Origin: Lentisphaeria bacterium
GTDB taxonomy: Bacteria; Verrucomicrobiota; Lentisphaeria; Victivallales; UBA1829
DNA length: 36,379 nt
Assembly: GCA_017455665.1 (NCBI GenBank)
Contig: JAFSZN010000005.1
Coordinates: forward strand, 1 to 36,379
Direction: 5' to 3'
The position numbers were made by a program, and so were the translations under genes. Each line of letters begins with the position of its first letter. The stretch's first letter is position 1. This document shows, one piece after another, positions 1 to 7,725 of the stretch. Under the pieces are notes generated by a model that ran no database searches, had not been told where the DNA came from, and saw only the letters and a program-made list of their open reading frames with translations.

Positions 1-86
1 AGCTTCTTCAATCCCCCTTGATCGTCCCGAAGTCAAATGGGGCTTCACGGCGGTCTAAAGGAGGCAAAGGCTCCCCAAAAGATCAT

Positions 87-141
87 TCACGCGCATACGC
101 ACAAGTTTCAGTTAAAACAAGTTCCTTTTAACTGAAACTTG
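87..141 (+). repeat. Hairpin repeat, copy 1
   Basis: A GCGCATACG box (91-99) is followed by a perfect 16-bp inverted repeat: left arm 102-117 (CAAGTTTCAGTTAAAA), 8-nt loop CAAGTTCC (118-125), right arm 126-141. Three relatives lie at 8.4-8.8 kb in the same orientation. This copy differs from them at two stem positions, and both changes are compensated in the opposite arm. The sequence just upstream (a gcttcttc...tcgtcccg stretch near 2-31) also resembles the spacer before copy 3. It sits just downstream of feoB, but no U-run follows on either strand, so it is not a classical intrinsic terminator. Confidence 0.85.
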
Positions 142-197
142 AGAGATTTTCGACAGTTAACCTGTTTTCAGCAGAGCCGGAAAAATGTTAACGTGTC

Positions 198-2366
198 TCA
201 GAGCAGGTAGTTCGTCCCGATCTTCAGGAGCAGTCCGAGCTGGTACACGATGAACGTGGTCGCGTACGCCAGGACGAAGAGCCCGGCGGCCTCGAAGAAC
301 ATCCATTTCCACGAGTTCAGCTCCCTGCGGATGATCGCGAGCGTGGCGAGGCACGGGATGGAGAGCAGGCAGAAGAGCATCATGCAGAATCCCTGCAGGG
401 GCGTGTAGGCGCGGCGGAGCTGCTGGCGGAGAGGTTCCTGTTCGTCCTCCCCGTCACCGGCGGATTCGGTGTCCTCGGCATACAGGATGCCGAGCTGGGA
501 GACGAAGATCTCCTTTGCGGCGAGCGCGCTGATCGCGGCGGTCGTGACGCGCCAGTCGAAGCCGATGGGGCGGAACGCGGGCTCGAGGAATTTTCCGACG
601 CGGCCGGAAACGGTGTATTCGGCGGCCTCGGCGTGGCGCAGTCTTTCGATGTGCTTGAAGGCGTCGGCCTGTTCCTCCGGGGTGAGGGCGGTGTCGGACG
701 CGACCGCCATGATCTGCGCGCCGTAGTCGACGTCGAACGTCTTCTTCTCGGGATAGTTGTTCGCGATGAAGAGCAGCACGGAGACGCCGAGGATGATCGT
801 GCCGGCTTTCTGCAGGTACATCACGCCGCGGTCCCACATGTGCAGGAGGATGCTTTTCGCGGTCGGGACGCGGTAGGGCGGGAGCTCCATCAGGTAGACT
901 TCGCCGTCGCCTTTAAATAGCGTGGATTTGAGGAGGCGGGCGGCGAGCATCGCGAACGCGACGCCGATCGCGTAGAGCAGGAACATGACGAACGCCTGGT
1001 ATTTGACCGCGAAGAACGCGGGGATCAGCAGGGCGTAGATCGGCAGGCGCGCGCCGCAGCTCATCAGCGGCAGAACGAGGATCGTGGTCCGGCGGTCGCG
1101 TTCGGACTCGATGCTGCGCGTCGCCATGATCGCGGGGACGTTGCAGCCGAATCCGAGCACGAGCGGCACGAAGCTCTTGCCCTGCAAATCGAACTTGCGC
1201 ATGATGCCGTCCATCACGAACGCCGCGCGCGCCATGTAGCCGGTGTCCTCCAGAAACGCAATGGCGAGGAAGAGGAACAGGATGTTCGGGAGGAAGACGA
1301 TCACGCCGCCGACGCCGTGGATCACGCCGTCGATCAGGAGACTGCGGAGGACGGGCTGGAAATCAGGCGACCAGAAGCGTTCGATGAGGCTCTGTATCCA
1401 GCCGAACAGCCATTCGATGCCGTCGGTCATGGGCGCGGCGCAGGTGAACGTAAACCAGAACATGAGGTACATGATGGCGAAGAAGAGCGGGAGCCCGACC
1501 CACTGGTTCGTGACCACGGCGTCGATCTTGTCGGAGATCTCGCGGCGGCGTTCCTGCGTGAATGAGATGGCGTCGCGGCATGCGCCGGAGATCATGGCGT
1601 AACGGCAGTCCGCCATGAAGGTCTCGGCGGTGATGGCGTGCCGGGCGTAAAGATGCGTGATCTGGGCGTCGATGATGGCGTCGAGGTTCTGGAAATCAGG
1701 GAGCCGCATCACGCAGGAATCCTTCTCCAGCAGCTTGATGGCGAAGAATCGCGCGGGGATGTGCCGGACGCGGTCGGTCATGGCGGGTTCGATCCACTCC
1801 ACGATCTCATGGATGGCGTCGTCGACGTCCGCGCCGTAGGTGAGCTTCGGGACGTCATGGTCCTCCAGGTGCAGGAGGCTTTCCGCGAGGGCGCTTTTCA
1901 GCTTTTCGATGCCGTCGCCGCGGGAGCCGACCGTCTGGACGATGCTGCATCCGAAATAGGACTGGAGCTTCTGGATATTGAACTTGAGGCCCTTCTTTTT
2001 CGCCTCGTCGCTCATATTGAAGACGATCAGCATCGGGATATGGAGTTCGGCGAGCTGCGTGGAGAGATACAGGCTGCGCTGCGGGATCGACGAGTCGATC
2101 ACGTTCATGATGAGGTCGATGCCGGGCTTGGTCAGCTCCTCGAACGCGACGCCCTCCTCGGGCGAGCTGGAGGACAAGCTGTACACGCCGGGGATGTCGA
2201 TGATCTCGATCTCGTCCTCGCCGAGCATGAACTTTCCGGTCTTGCTTTCGACCGTCACGCCGGGGTAGTTGCCGACATGCTGGCGCGCACCGGTGAGGCA
2301 GTTGAAGATCGTGGTTTTGCCGCAGTTCGGATTTCCGGCGAGGACGATCCGGTATTTGCGGCTCAT
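198..2366 (-). CDS. feoB: Ferrous iron transport protein B (FeoB)
   Basis: Inner-membrane Fe(II) permease with a cytosolic N-terminal GTPase; 722 aa from the chosen start, slightly shorter than E. coli FeoB. G1 is GNPNCGKT at residues 11-18, G3 is DIPG at 57-60, and G4 is NMSD at 117-120. The membrane half carries the conserved GCNVPA and SCGARLP gate motifs and several hydrophobic segments. The reading frame stays open 77 codons further upstream, but that extension overlaps feoA and looks unlike any protein. The start at 2366 overlaps the feoA stop as ATGA, so the two are translationally coupled. No feoC is visible. Transcription probably comes from the promoter upstream of feoA. Confidence 0.96.
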   Translation of the reverse strand: MSRKYRIVLAGNPNCGKTTIFNCLTGARQHVGNYPGVTVESKTGKFMLGEDEIEIIDIPGVYSLSSSSPEEGVAFEELTKPGIDLIMNVIDSSIPQRSLYLSTQLAELHIPMLIVFNMSDEAKKKGLKFNIQKLQSYFGCSIVQTVGSRGDGIEKLKSALAESLLHLEDHDVPKLTYGADVDDAIHEIVEWIEPAMTDRVRHIPARFFAIKLLEKDSCVMRLPDFQNLDAIIDAQITHLYARHAITAETFMADCRYAMISGACRDAISFTQERRREISDKIDAVVTNQWVGLPLFFAIMYLMFWFTFTCAAPMTDGIEWLFGWIQSLIERFWSPDFQPVLRSLLIDGVIHGVGGVIVFLPNILFLFLAIAFLEDTGYMARAAFVMDGIMRKFDLQGKSFVPLVLGFGCNVPAIMATRSIESERDRRTTILVLPLMSCGARLPIYALLIPAFFAVKYQAFVMFLLYAIGVAFAMLAARLLKSTLFKGDGEVYLMELPPYRVPTAKSILLHMWDRGVMYLQKAGTIILGVSVLLFIANNYPEKKTFDVDYGAQIMAVASDTALTPEEQADAFKHIERLRHAEAAEYTVSGRVGKFLEPAFRPIGFDWRVTTAAISALAAKEIFVSQLGILYAEDTESAGDGEDEQEPLRQQLRRAYTPLQGFCMMLFCLLSIPCLATLAIIRRELNSWKWMFFEAAGLFVLAYATTFIVYQLGLLLKIGTNYLL

Positions 2367-2674
2367 GGGCGCTCCTGCATGCGGATGATGATGCTCGCGG
2401 CATCGTCGCGGTGGATGGAGAGACTGCTCTCCATGACCTTGATGCGGAGGAGGCCGCCGAACGGGGCGTGGGCTTCCATTTCGAGCAGGGTGCCGGGCAC
2501 GATCCCGACGTCCGCGAATTTCTTCTTCCCGCGCAGGGAAGGCTTCATATAGATCACAACGGCCGACTTGCCGACGGGGAGTTCCGCCAGCGTGCATTCC
2601 GCCGGAGCCGCGGCGGCGCGTGCCGATGCCCCGGACTTCGCGGCCGGGGTCTTTTCATCGTTCATGATGAACAT
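2363..2674 (-). CDS. feoA: FeoA domain protein
   Basis: Small cytosolic SH3-like partner of FeoB, 103 aa. After a roughly 25-residue Ala/Lys-rich N-terminus comes the FeoA fold, with LAELPVGKSAVV, KFADVGIVPGTLLEM and a C-terminal DDAASIIIRM strand. An AAGGA ribosome-binding site lies about 5 nt before ATG 2674; an internal ATG three codons later is also possible. The stop overlaps the feoB start by 4 nt. FeoA is known to be needed for FeoB-dependent iron uptake, and this adjacency is the usual arrangement. A palindrome over the -10 region upstream suggests metal-dependent repression. Confidence 0.93.
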   Translation of the reverse strand: MFIMNDEKTPAAKSGASARAAAAPAECTLAELPVGKSAVVIYMKPSLRGKKKFADVGIVPGTLLEMEAHAPFGGLLRIKVMESSLSIHRDDAASIIIRMQERP

Positions 2675-2738
2675 GTTTCCTTCATTCTGCCGGCTCCATG
2701 CAGGGATACGGGGCGCGGCTGTGCAGTGTGTAGTAGTT

Positions 2739-2775
2739 CAGCATATAATATATCATGCTGGCGTGTGTTTTTCAA
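2739..2775 (-). promoter_or_regulatory. feoAB promoter with overlapping operator-like palindrome
   Basis: On the minus strand, a TTGAAA -35 (2770-2775), a 17-bp spacer and a TATATT -10 (2747-2752). An inverted repeat CAGCAT-N10-ATGCTG (2739-2744 / 2755-2760) encloses the -10, which suits binding by a repressor. The metalloregulator (Fur-, DtxR- or MntR-type) cannot be named from sequence alone. Confidence 0.6.
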
Positions 2776-2827
2776 GAAAAGGAGGGCGCGAAAACGGGAA
2801 AAACGGAGAAAAGAATGGAAAAAGGTT

Positions 2828-2855
2828 TTGTATTTGCGGAGAACGATGATATATT
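2828..2855 (+). promoter_or_regulatory. Probable azlCD promoter
   Basis: TTGTAT (2828-2833), 16 bp, then TATATT (2850-2855), 31 bp before the azlC start. The -35 is weak, and it is divergent from the feo promoter. Confidence 0.45.
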
Positions 2856-2886
2856 AGTAGCTTCATTTTTCAGGAGCATCCGATCA

Positions 2887-3612
2887 ATGAATCAGAAACC
2901 GGTTCTGAAACAGGCGTTTATCAGCTCGCTGCCAGTCCTGATGGGGTATACCGCCATGGGATTCGCGGCGGGCGTCCTGCTGGCCGCGAAAAGCGGCATC
3001 CGCCTGCCCGCGCTCTGGGCGTTTCTGACCAGCGCCACAAGCATTTCCGGCGCGCTTCAGTTCATGCTTGTGGACTGGATCCGGAACTCGCAGCCGATGC
3101 TCGACGTGGCGCTTCTGACCGTGTGCCTGAACATCCGCTACTCCATGTACGGGCTTTCGCTCATCGAACGGTTCCGCGGGATCCCGCTCGCGAAAAAGCT
3201 CTACCTGATCTGGAGCCTCACAGACGAGACCTACGCGCTCGAAGTCGAAAACAAGGTACCGCCCGGGGGCGATCCCATCCTGTACTGCATCACGCTCGCC
3301 GCGCTGAACCATTTCTACTGGATCCTCGGCGTCGTGTCCGGCGCGCTCGCCGGAGCCGCCCTGCCGTTCCCGAACAAGGGCATCGACTTCGCCATGACGG
3401 CGCTCTTCCTGGTGATCCTGACCGACCAGTGCCGGGAACGGAAAAACCGGGTCTACGCGGCGGTCGGACTGCTGGCGTCCGTCGCGTGCGCGCTCGTCTT
3501 CGGCGCGGGAAAGATGCTGATCCCGTCCATGATCCTGATGCTGTCCGCCCTGGTCGTGTTCCGGAAGCCGCTCGAAAAGCTCGAATCGTGGAGAGTCGGA
3601 GGGAAAAAATGA
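2887..3612 (+). CDS. azlC: AzlC family branched-chain amino acid exporter subunit
   Basis: Large subunit of the AzlCD exporter, known for efflux of branched-chain amino acids and their analogues. It is 241 aa and mostly hydrophobic, with the family's N-terminal PVLMGYTAMGFAAGVL segment, NIRYSMYGLSL and WSLTDETYAL motifs, and multiple membrane spans. The start at 2887 has AGGAG ten bases upstream (2872-2876). The frame is open 44 codons further upstream, but that part is charged and overlaps the promoter. The stop overlaps azlD by 4 nt, so the two subunits are translationally coupled. The substrate is inferred from the family. Confidence 0.9.
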   Translation: MNQKPVLKQAFISSLPVLMGYTAMGFAAGVLLAAKSGIRLPALWAFLTSATSISGALQFMLVDWIRNSQPMLDVALLTVCLNIRYSMYGLSLIERFRGIPLAKKLYLIWSLTDETYALEVENKVPPGGDPILYCITLAALNHFYWILGVVSGALAGAALPFPNKGIDFAMTALFLVILTDQCRERKNRVYAAVGLLASVACALVFGAGKMLIPSMILMLSALVVFRKPLEKLESWRVGGKK

Positions 3613-3959
3613 GCGGAACATCGACCGAATATCTGCTGATCCTGACCGCCGTGACCGCTGGCGTCACATTCCTGCTCCGTGCGCTGCCGTTTCTGTTCTT
3701 CGGCACGGGAAAGCGTCCGCCCGCGCTGGTCCTGAGCATCGGAAACGTCCTTTCCCCGGCGGCGATCGCCATGCTGGTGGTGTACTGCTTCGCCTGCTAC
3801 GTGCGCGACCGGGCGCCCGCCGAACACATGTTCGGGCTGGCGGAGATCGCGGCTGCCGTTGTGGTGGTCGCGCTTCAGCTGTGGAAACGCAATCCGCTGG
3901 TGTCCATTCTGGCGGGGACCGCGGTGTACATGACGCTGGTGCAGACAGTCATCCCATGA
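3609..3959 (+). CDS. azlD: AzlD family branched-chain amino acid exporter subunit
   Basis: Small partner of AzlC, 116 aa, a little longer than typical AzlD. About four hydrophobic helices are visible, with the family features RALPFLFF near the N-terminus and NPLVSILAGTAVYM at the C-terminus. The start is the ATG of ATGA at 3609, overlapping the azlC stop, with GGAGG just upstream. A longer open frame in the same phase begins inside azlC but encodes Arg-rich nonsense, so it is discarded. Confidence 0.9.
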   Translation: MSGTSTEYLLILTAVTAGVTFLLRALPFLFFGTGKRPPALVLSIGNVLSPAAIAMLVVYCFACYVRDRAPAEHMFGLAEIAAAVVVVALQLWKRNPLVSILAGTAVYMTLVQTVIP

Positions 3960-3993
3960 TGGGGGGACTAAGAAAAAAGAAACCGCGGCAAGC

Positions 3994-4386
3994 TCAGAAT
4001 TTCTTGAAGGCTTCGAGCAGCTTGTCCTTCAGCGGGTTGGTCTCGTAATCGACCATGATGAACGAGCCATGGGAAACGGCGGAATACTTGAAGCCGTAGA
4101 TGTAGATAAAGCCGTTTTTGTCGACGTATTCGATCTTCGCACGCGCCTTTTTGTATTTCGTGTTGAACTTGTAGAACGCGACCTGGCGGTCCGCGATCTT
4201 CAGCGCGAATCCGTCGTCCGCGTGGATCGGCTCGACCGCCATCGGACCGTCGAATTTGCCGCCGACCTGCTGCATCATGTACCGGCAAAGTTCCAGCGCG
4301 GTACGGTCGTTGTTCTCAACGGTACTGCGGCAGCCGCTGAACAGGATGACGAAGACGGCGGCGAAAAGAATGTAAATAGATTTCAT
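3994..4386 (-). CDS. Small putative lipoprotein, unknown function
   Basis: 130 aa. The N-terminus MKSIYILFAAVFVILFSGC is a lipoprotein-type signal: a short positive n-region, a hydrophobic stretch, then Ser-Gly-Cys. Phe at -3 makes the lipobox imperfect. The mature part is mixed alpha/beta with a basic central stretch (KYKKARAKIEYVDKNG), and I do not recognise it. I start at 4386 because the 12-codon extension upstream would disrupt the signal. The promoter lies at 4426-4453. Downstream is the convergent azlCD operon, so it is a single-gene unit. Confidence 0.7.
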   Translation of the reverse strand: MKSIYILFAAVFVILFSGCRSTVENNDRTALELCRYMMQQVGGKFDGPMAVEPIHADDGFALKIADRQVAFYKFNTKYKKARAKIEYVDKNGFIYIYGFKYSAVSHGSFIMVDYETNPLKDKLLEAFKKF

Positions 4387-4425
4387 GGCAGGGCCTTCCG
4401 GTTGAAAAAAAGCACACAACAAAAT

Positions 4426-4453
4426 AATGTAGGACCTTTTTCCGCAAAGTCAA
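4426..4453 (-). promoter_or_regulatory. Promoter of the small lipoprotein gene
   Basis: Minus strand TTGACT (4448-4453), 16-bp spacer, TACATT (4426-4431), 40 bp before the ATG. Confidence 0.5.
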
Positions 4454-4497
4454 GCCTGCATTGAAGAAAAAAGACGAAAACACCGGCACGGCGTTTC

Positions 4498-5064
4498 TTA
4501 TTTGAGCGGACGCAGAAGCGCGATCACCTGCCCGACCACCTTCGGGCCGGGTTCCGAATCCATGATCACCTGACGGCAGACCGGATTGGCCTCAGCCTGT
4601 TCCATCACGATCATGCCGGGATGGAGACGGCCGGGCCGTGTCCAGACGATCAGGATGTCGCCGGGATCGATTCTGACCCCCGCGGGAAACGAATTGAGGA
4701 AGCCGAGCCGGACGGCAAAAAGGTCTTTGGCACGGACATTGTCCGGGAGCAGACTGGAATCCACATGGTAAAAAGAGGAAGGAGGTCCGGAATAATCGGT
4801 GTTTTTCCGGTAAAAAGGGACGCAGACCGGACTTTTCTTCGAGAGTCCCGCGCCCATTCCGACCGGCCGGATACTGCGGCGGCATCCCTTCTGCCGCATG
4901 ATGACACGTTTGCGCTCCAGAGCGGCGACATGCGCCGCGGCGGTGGACGGTTTGATGGAAAAATACTCGGCAATGTCATAGAGCGTTGGCGAGATAGTGT
5001 TTTTATCGATGAAATCGCGAATAAAAGCCGCAATCTCAAATTGCCGTTTTGTGATTTTTTTCAT
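4498..5064 (-). CDS. LexA-like repressor with degenerate S24 peptidase domain
   Basis: 188 aa, DNA-binding regulator. Residues 1-68 match the LexA winged helix: KKITKRQFEIAAFIRDF, then SPTLYDIAEYFSIKPSTAAAHVAALERK. Residues 98-188 align with the LexA/UmuD S24 fold (FAVRL, DPGDILIV, VVGQVIALLR). The autoprotease centre is altered. The usual G-x-S-M block reads GFLNSFPAG, so Ser125 may be the nucleophile but has Phe instead of Met and a longer loop to PGD. Where LexA has its catalytic Lys I see Cys163-Arg164-Gln165. Self-cleavage is therefore doubtful. The start at 5064 is chosen because the frame's earliest ATG (5166) lies upstream of the predicted transcription start and encodes no LexA-like sequence. 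TTGAAA half-sites upstream suggest autoregulation. Confidence 0.75.
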   Translation of the reverse strand: MKKITKRQFEIAAFIRDFIDKNTISPTLYDIAEYFSIKPSTAAAHVAALERKRVIMRQKGCRRSIRPVGMGAGLSKKSPVCVPFYRKNTDYSGPPSSFYHVDSSLLPDNVRAKDLFAVRLGFLNSFPAGVRIDPGDILIVWTRPGRLHPGMIVMEQAEANPVCRQVIMDSEPGPKVVGQVIALLRPLK

Positions 5065-5162
5065 TCGTCCGGGTCCTGTGGCTGTGATTGGCATGCCGCC
5101 GGCGAGACAGACGGGGAACCCGGCGGAGTGAAACGGAAACGGGAAAAGAATTTCCGACAAAT

Positions 5163-5225
5163 ACAATACAACACGGCGGATACACTTTCAAGTCGTTTTT
5201 GCAACTTTATTGAAAGTATTTTCAA
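5163..5225 (-). promoter_or_regulatory. Promoter and operator-like repeats of the LexA-like gene
   Basis: Minus strand -35 TTGAAA (5186-5191), 17 bp, -10 TATTGT (5163-5168). Upstream is a perfect inverted repeat TTGAAA-N4-TTTCAA (5210-5225). The box ACTTTCAA at 5184-5191, which overlaps the -35, is the reverse complement of TTGAAAGT at 5210-5217. Three related half-sites around the promoter suggest cooperative repressor binding; autoregulation by the adjacent LexA-like protein is inference. Confidence 0.55.
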
Positions 5226-5323
5226 AGTATACTAACATTTATAAGCTACTTTTGACACGGTTTCATGTCCGAGACACCCGATTTCACGCTGCGAAAGGGA
5301 CACCCGATACAACCGATCCAGCC

Positions 5324-5352
5324 TTGACTTTTCCGCTCCCGCATGATATTGT
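5324..5352 (+). promoter_or_regulatory. Promoter of the phosphoglycerate mutase family gene
   Basis: TTGACT (5324-5329), 17-bp spacer, TATTGT (5347-5352), 48 bp before the chosen start at 5400. Confidence 0.6.
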
Positions 5353-5399
5353 ATTATGATGAAAACAAACCCCGAAGCATGAAAAAAGGAAACTCAACC

Positions 5400-6623
5400 A
5401 TGAGCGCATGCGACCTGAAAGGCAAAGCAGTCGTCTTCCTCGGCGACGGCATGGCCGACCTCCCGATCCCCGAACTCGGCGGAAAGACCCCGCTCGAATC
5501 CGTCCCGACTCCCACCATGGACAAGATCGCCGCGAACGGCGCGTCCGGCACGTTCCTGACCCTGCCGGAAGGCTATCCGACCTCCTCGGACGTCGCGAAC
5601 ATGTCCGTGCTCGGCTACGCGCCGTCTCTGTACTATCCGGGACGCGGCCCGATCGAGGCGGTTAGCCAGGGCATCCCGCTCGCGCCCGACGACGTCGCGT
5701 GGCGCTGCAACCTGATCACGGTCGAGGACGGGATCCTGAAGGATTATTCCGCCGGCCATATCACGAAGGAACATGCCCGCGTCCTGATGGAGGCGCTTCA
5801 GGAGCATTTCGGCTCGGACAAGCTCACGTTCTACCCCGGCGTAAGCTACCGCAACCTGCTGATCCTGCACGGACCGGAATTCTCCCCGAAGGTCGGCTAC
5901 TACAAGCCGGATTCCTCGCAGGACATCCCGGTCGCCGAACTCCCGTGGACCGCGCTGGACGATTCGAAGGAAGCCGCGTACACGGTGGAATTCCTGAACA
6001 AGCTCTGGGCGGACGCGGCGGCGTTCCTGGCGGAACACCCGCTGGTGAAGTCCGGCGAGGCGAAAGGCAACGCGATCTGGCCGTGGAGCCCGGGCCGCAC
6101 GCCGTCGTTCCCGAAGTTCACGGAGCGCTACGGCGGCAAGACTGGCGCGGTGATCACCGCGGTCGACGTGATCTCCGGCATCGCCAAGTGCGCCGGCATG
6201 GACGTGATCCCGGTCGAGGGCGCCACCGGCTACATCGACACGAACTACGAAGGCAAGGCCGCGGCGGCCATCCGCGCGATCGAGGACCACGATTTCGTGT
6301 ACGTCCACCTTGAGGCGATCGACGAGACCGGACACGAGGGCCGTCTTGACCTCAAAATGCAGGCGATCCGCGACTTCGAAAACCGCATCATCAAGCCCGT
6401 CGTCGAGGCGCTCCAGGGACGCGGCGTCACGTTCGCGGTCCTCCCCGACCACCCCGTGCCGCTCTCCATGCGCCAGCACACGCGCACCCCGGTGCCCGTC
6501 TGCATCTGGGGTCCGCACATCCAGCCCGATTCCGTCACGGAATACTCGGAGAAGGCGGCGCCGAACGGCTCGCTCGGGTTCATGACCGGCGACGCGTTCA
6601 TCCGGATGGTGCTCGGCCTCTGA
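5400..6623 (+). CDS. apgM: Archaeal-type cofactor-independent phosphoglycerate mutase family protein
   Basis: 407 aa, alkaline phosphatase superfamily, metal-dependent phosphomutase type that interconverts 2- and 3-phosphoglycerate. N-terminal metal site FLGDGMADLPI; putative phospho-Ser region PTSSDVANMSVLGY; metal ligands EAIDETGHEG and LPDHPVPLSMRQHT near the C-terminus. A bacterial branch of this family has been proposed, but not proven, to act as homoserine kinase, so the substrate is uncertain. Start at 5400: AGGA precedes it by about 10 nt, and the family N-terminus begins right after. ATGs at 5343 and 5379 add only a short Lys/Asn-rich leader. It stands alone between its own promoter and a terminator (6702-6740). 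Confidence 0.88.
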   Translation: MSACDLKGKAVVFLGDGMADLPIPELGGKTPLESVPTPTMDKIAANGASGTFLTLPEGYPTSSDVANMSVLGYAPSLYYPGRGPIEAVSQGIPLAPDDVAWRCNLITVEDGILKDYSAGHITKEHARVLMEALQEHFGSDKLTFYPGVSYRNLLILHGPEFSPKVGYYKPDSSQDIPVAELPWTALDDSKEAAYTVEFLNKLWADAAAFLAEHPLVKSGEAKGNAIWPWSPGRTPSFPKFTERYGGKTGAVITAVDVISGIAKCAGMDVIPVEGATGYIDTNYEGKAAAAIRAIEDHDFVYVHLEAIDETGHEGRLDLKMQAIRDFENRIIKPVVEALQGRGVTFAVLPDHPVPLSMRQHTRTPVPVCIWGPHIQPDSVTEYSEKAAPNGSLGFMTGDAFIRMVLGL

Positions 6624-6649
6624 GAAAATAACAGCACAACCGATAAGCT

Positions 6650-6682
6650 CGTTTGTGCGCGAACGCAGCCGTGCTCGCGCAC
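6650..6682 (+). repeat. Short GC-rich palindromic repeat, left copy flanking prmC
   Basis: It contains GTGCGCGA (6656-6663) and its complement TCGCGCAC (6675-6682). It shares a CGTTTGT, GCGCGA, CGCA, GCC, GCGCAC order with an inverted copy at 7676-7706 on the other side of prmC. Confidence 0.5.
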
Positions 6683-6701
6683 GGCTCTACACACAATGTG
6701 T

Positions 6702-6740
6702 GCCCGGATCGTTTTATGCGGCGGTCCGGGCGTTATTTTT
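6702..6740 (+). terminator. Intrinsic terminator after apgM
   Basis: Stem GCCCGGA (6702-6708) / TCCGGGC (6725-6731), followed by GTTATTTTT. It overlaps the 3' end of convergent prmC. A 13-nt palindrome CACACAATGTGTG precedes it at 6690-6702. Confidence 0.65.
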
Positions 6741-7563
6741 GTGCCGTGAGGAAACGCACCGCGCCGTACTGGTCGTGCAGAAGCGCGGGCTTGTTCAGGT
6801 ACTTTGAGGCGAGCTCGAATGCCCGGTCCGCATTGCACGGGTCAAGCTCGAAAAAGATGCGTCCGCCCGGATTCAAATATGAGGGAGACTGTTCCAGTGC
6901 ACGGGCGATGACGTCCAGGCCGTCGGCGCCGCCGAACAGCGCTTCATCCGGCTCGAAGCCGCGCACATTCGGCGGCAGTTTATCGCGGTCGCCATCCGGG
7001 ATGTACGGCAGATTCGCCGCGATGAGGTCGAACATGCGTCCGGCGACCGGCTCGAAAAGATCGCCCTGCAGGAACGTCACGTTCGGCAGGGCAAGTTTTT
7101 TCAGATTGAGCTCCGCCCACCTCAGCGCGTCAGGAGAAAGCTCGACTCCGACGACGGTCAGGCCGGGACGCTCCGAGGCGAGCGCCAGCGAGATCGCGCC
7201 GCTGCCGACGCCGAGCTCGCAGACGGTCGCGCCGTGCGGCAGGCCGTCGAGCATGAGGTCGATGGAATACTCCGTCTCGGGACGCGGGATCAGGCACCCC
7301 GGACCGACCGCAAGCTCAAGGTCGCGGAACGGCGCATGCCCGAAAATGTACTGCCACGGCTCGTTCTTCAGGCGGCGCGCAGCAAAGGATTCCGCGCGTG
7401 CCTGCACCTCGGACGTGAGCTGTTCGTGCGCATAAAGCGGGAATTCGCGGTCGGGGATGCCGGCAGCCTCGCAGACAATATAGTGCGCTTCAAGGTCGGC
7501 TGCCTCGAATCCGGCACGAAAAAAGCGTTCCGAAAGATTCTTTTTCAGGTCAAGAAACGTCAT
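6733..7563 (-). CDS. prmC: Peptide chain release factor N5-glutamine methyltransferase PrmC
   Basis: 276 aa. SAM-dependent enzyme that methylates the GGQ glutamine of RF1/RF2. An N-terminal helical domain (residues 1-75) is followed by a Rossmann methyltransferase: the substrate loop GCLIPRPETEY, SAM motif I ELGVGSGAISLALA, and the catalytic motif, here NLPYIP instead of the usual NPPY (a known variant position). The start at 7563 gives the family N-terminus; the open frame reaches 45 codons further upstream through the terminator of the preceding gene. No clear ribosome-binding site is seen. Its 3' end overlaps the terminator of the convergent apgM-like gene. Confidence 0.9.
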   Translation of the reverse strand: MTFLDLKKNLSERFFRAGFEAADLEAHYIVCEAAGIPDREFPLYAHEQLTSEVQARAESFAARRLKNEPWQYIFGHAPFRDLELAVGPGCLIPRPETEYSIDLMLDGLPHGATVCELGVGSGAISLALASERPGLTVVGVELSPDALRWAELNLKKLALPNVTFLQGDLFEPVAGRMFDLIAANLPYIPDGDRDKLPPNVRGFEPDEALFGGADGLDVIARALEQSPSYLNPGGRIFFELDPCNADRAFELASKYLNKPALLHDQYGAVRFLTAQK

Positions 7564-7594
7564 GGCTGAGCAAAAGATCCGAGGTTGATCCCGT

Positions 7595-7654
7595 AAAAAA
7601 AGCGGCGGCATCCGATATACTGCGAAAGAAAAACGCAGTACAGAAAACCGCCGC
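7595..7654 (-). terminator. Intrinsic terminator after the TRL-like gene
   Basis: Nested hairpin: outer stem GCGGCGG (7602-7608) / CCGCCGC (7648-7654) and inner stem TACTGCG (7618-7624) / CGCAGTA (7634-7640). On the minus strand it is followed by seven T (7595-7601). It lies between the TRL-like gene and the prmC start. Confidence 0.75.
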
Positions 7655-7675
7655 ACAGCAGACTGTGCTGCCGAA

Positions 7676-7706
7676 GTGCGCGGCTTGCGCTCGCGCACGA
7701 CAAACG
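7676..7706 (-). repeat. Short GC-rich palindromic repeat, right copy flanking prmC
   Basis: GTGCGCG ... CGCGCAC palindrome followed by CGACAAACG. Read on the minus strand, it aligns with the element at 6650-6682 with small indels. Confidence 0.5.
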
Positions 7707-7725
7707 TTCAGACCGGGACGACCGA

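Noticed and set aside
102..141. Intrinsic terminator for feoB
   Set aside because: The hairpin is perfect, but no U-run follows on the minus strand, and the same element occurs in gene-free DNA in tandem; better described as a repeat.
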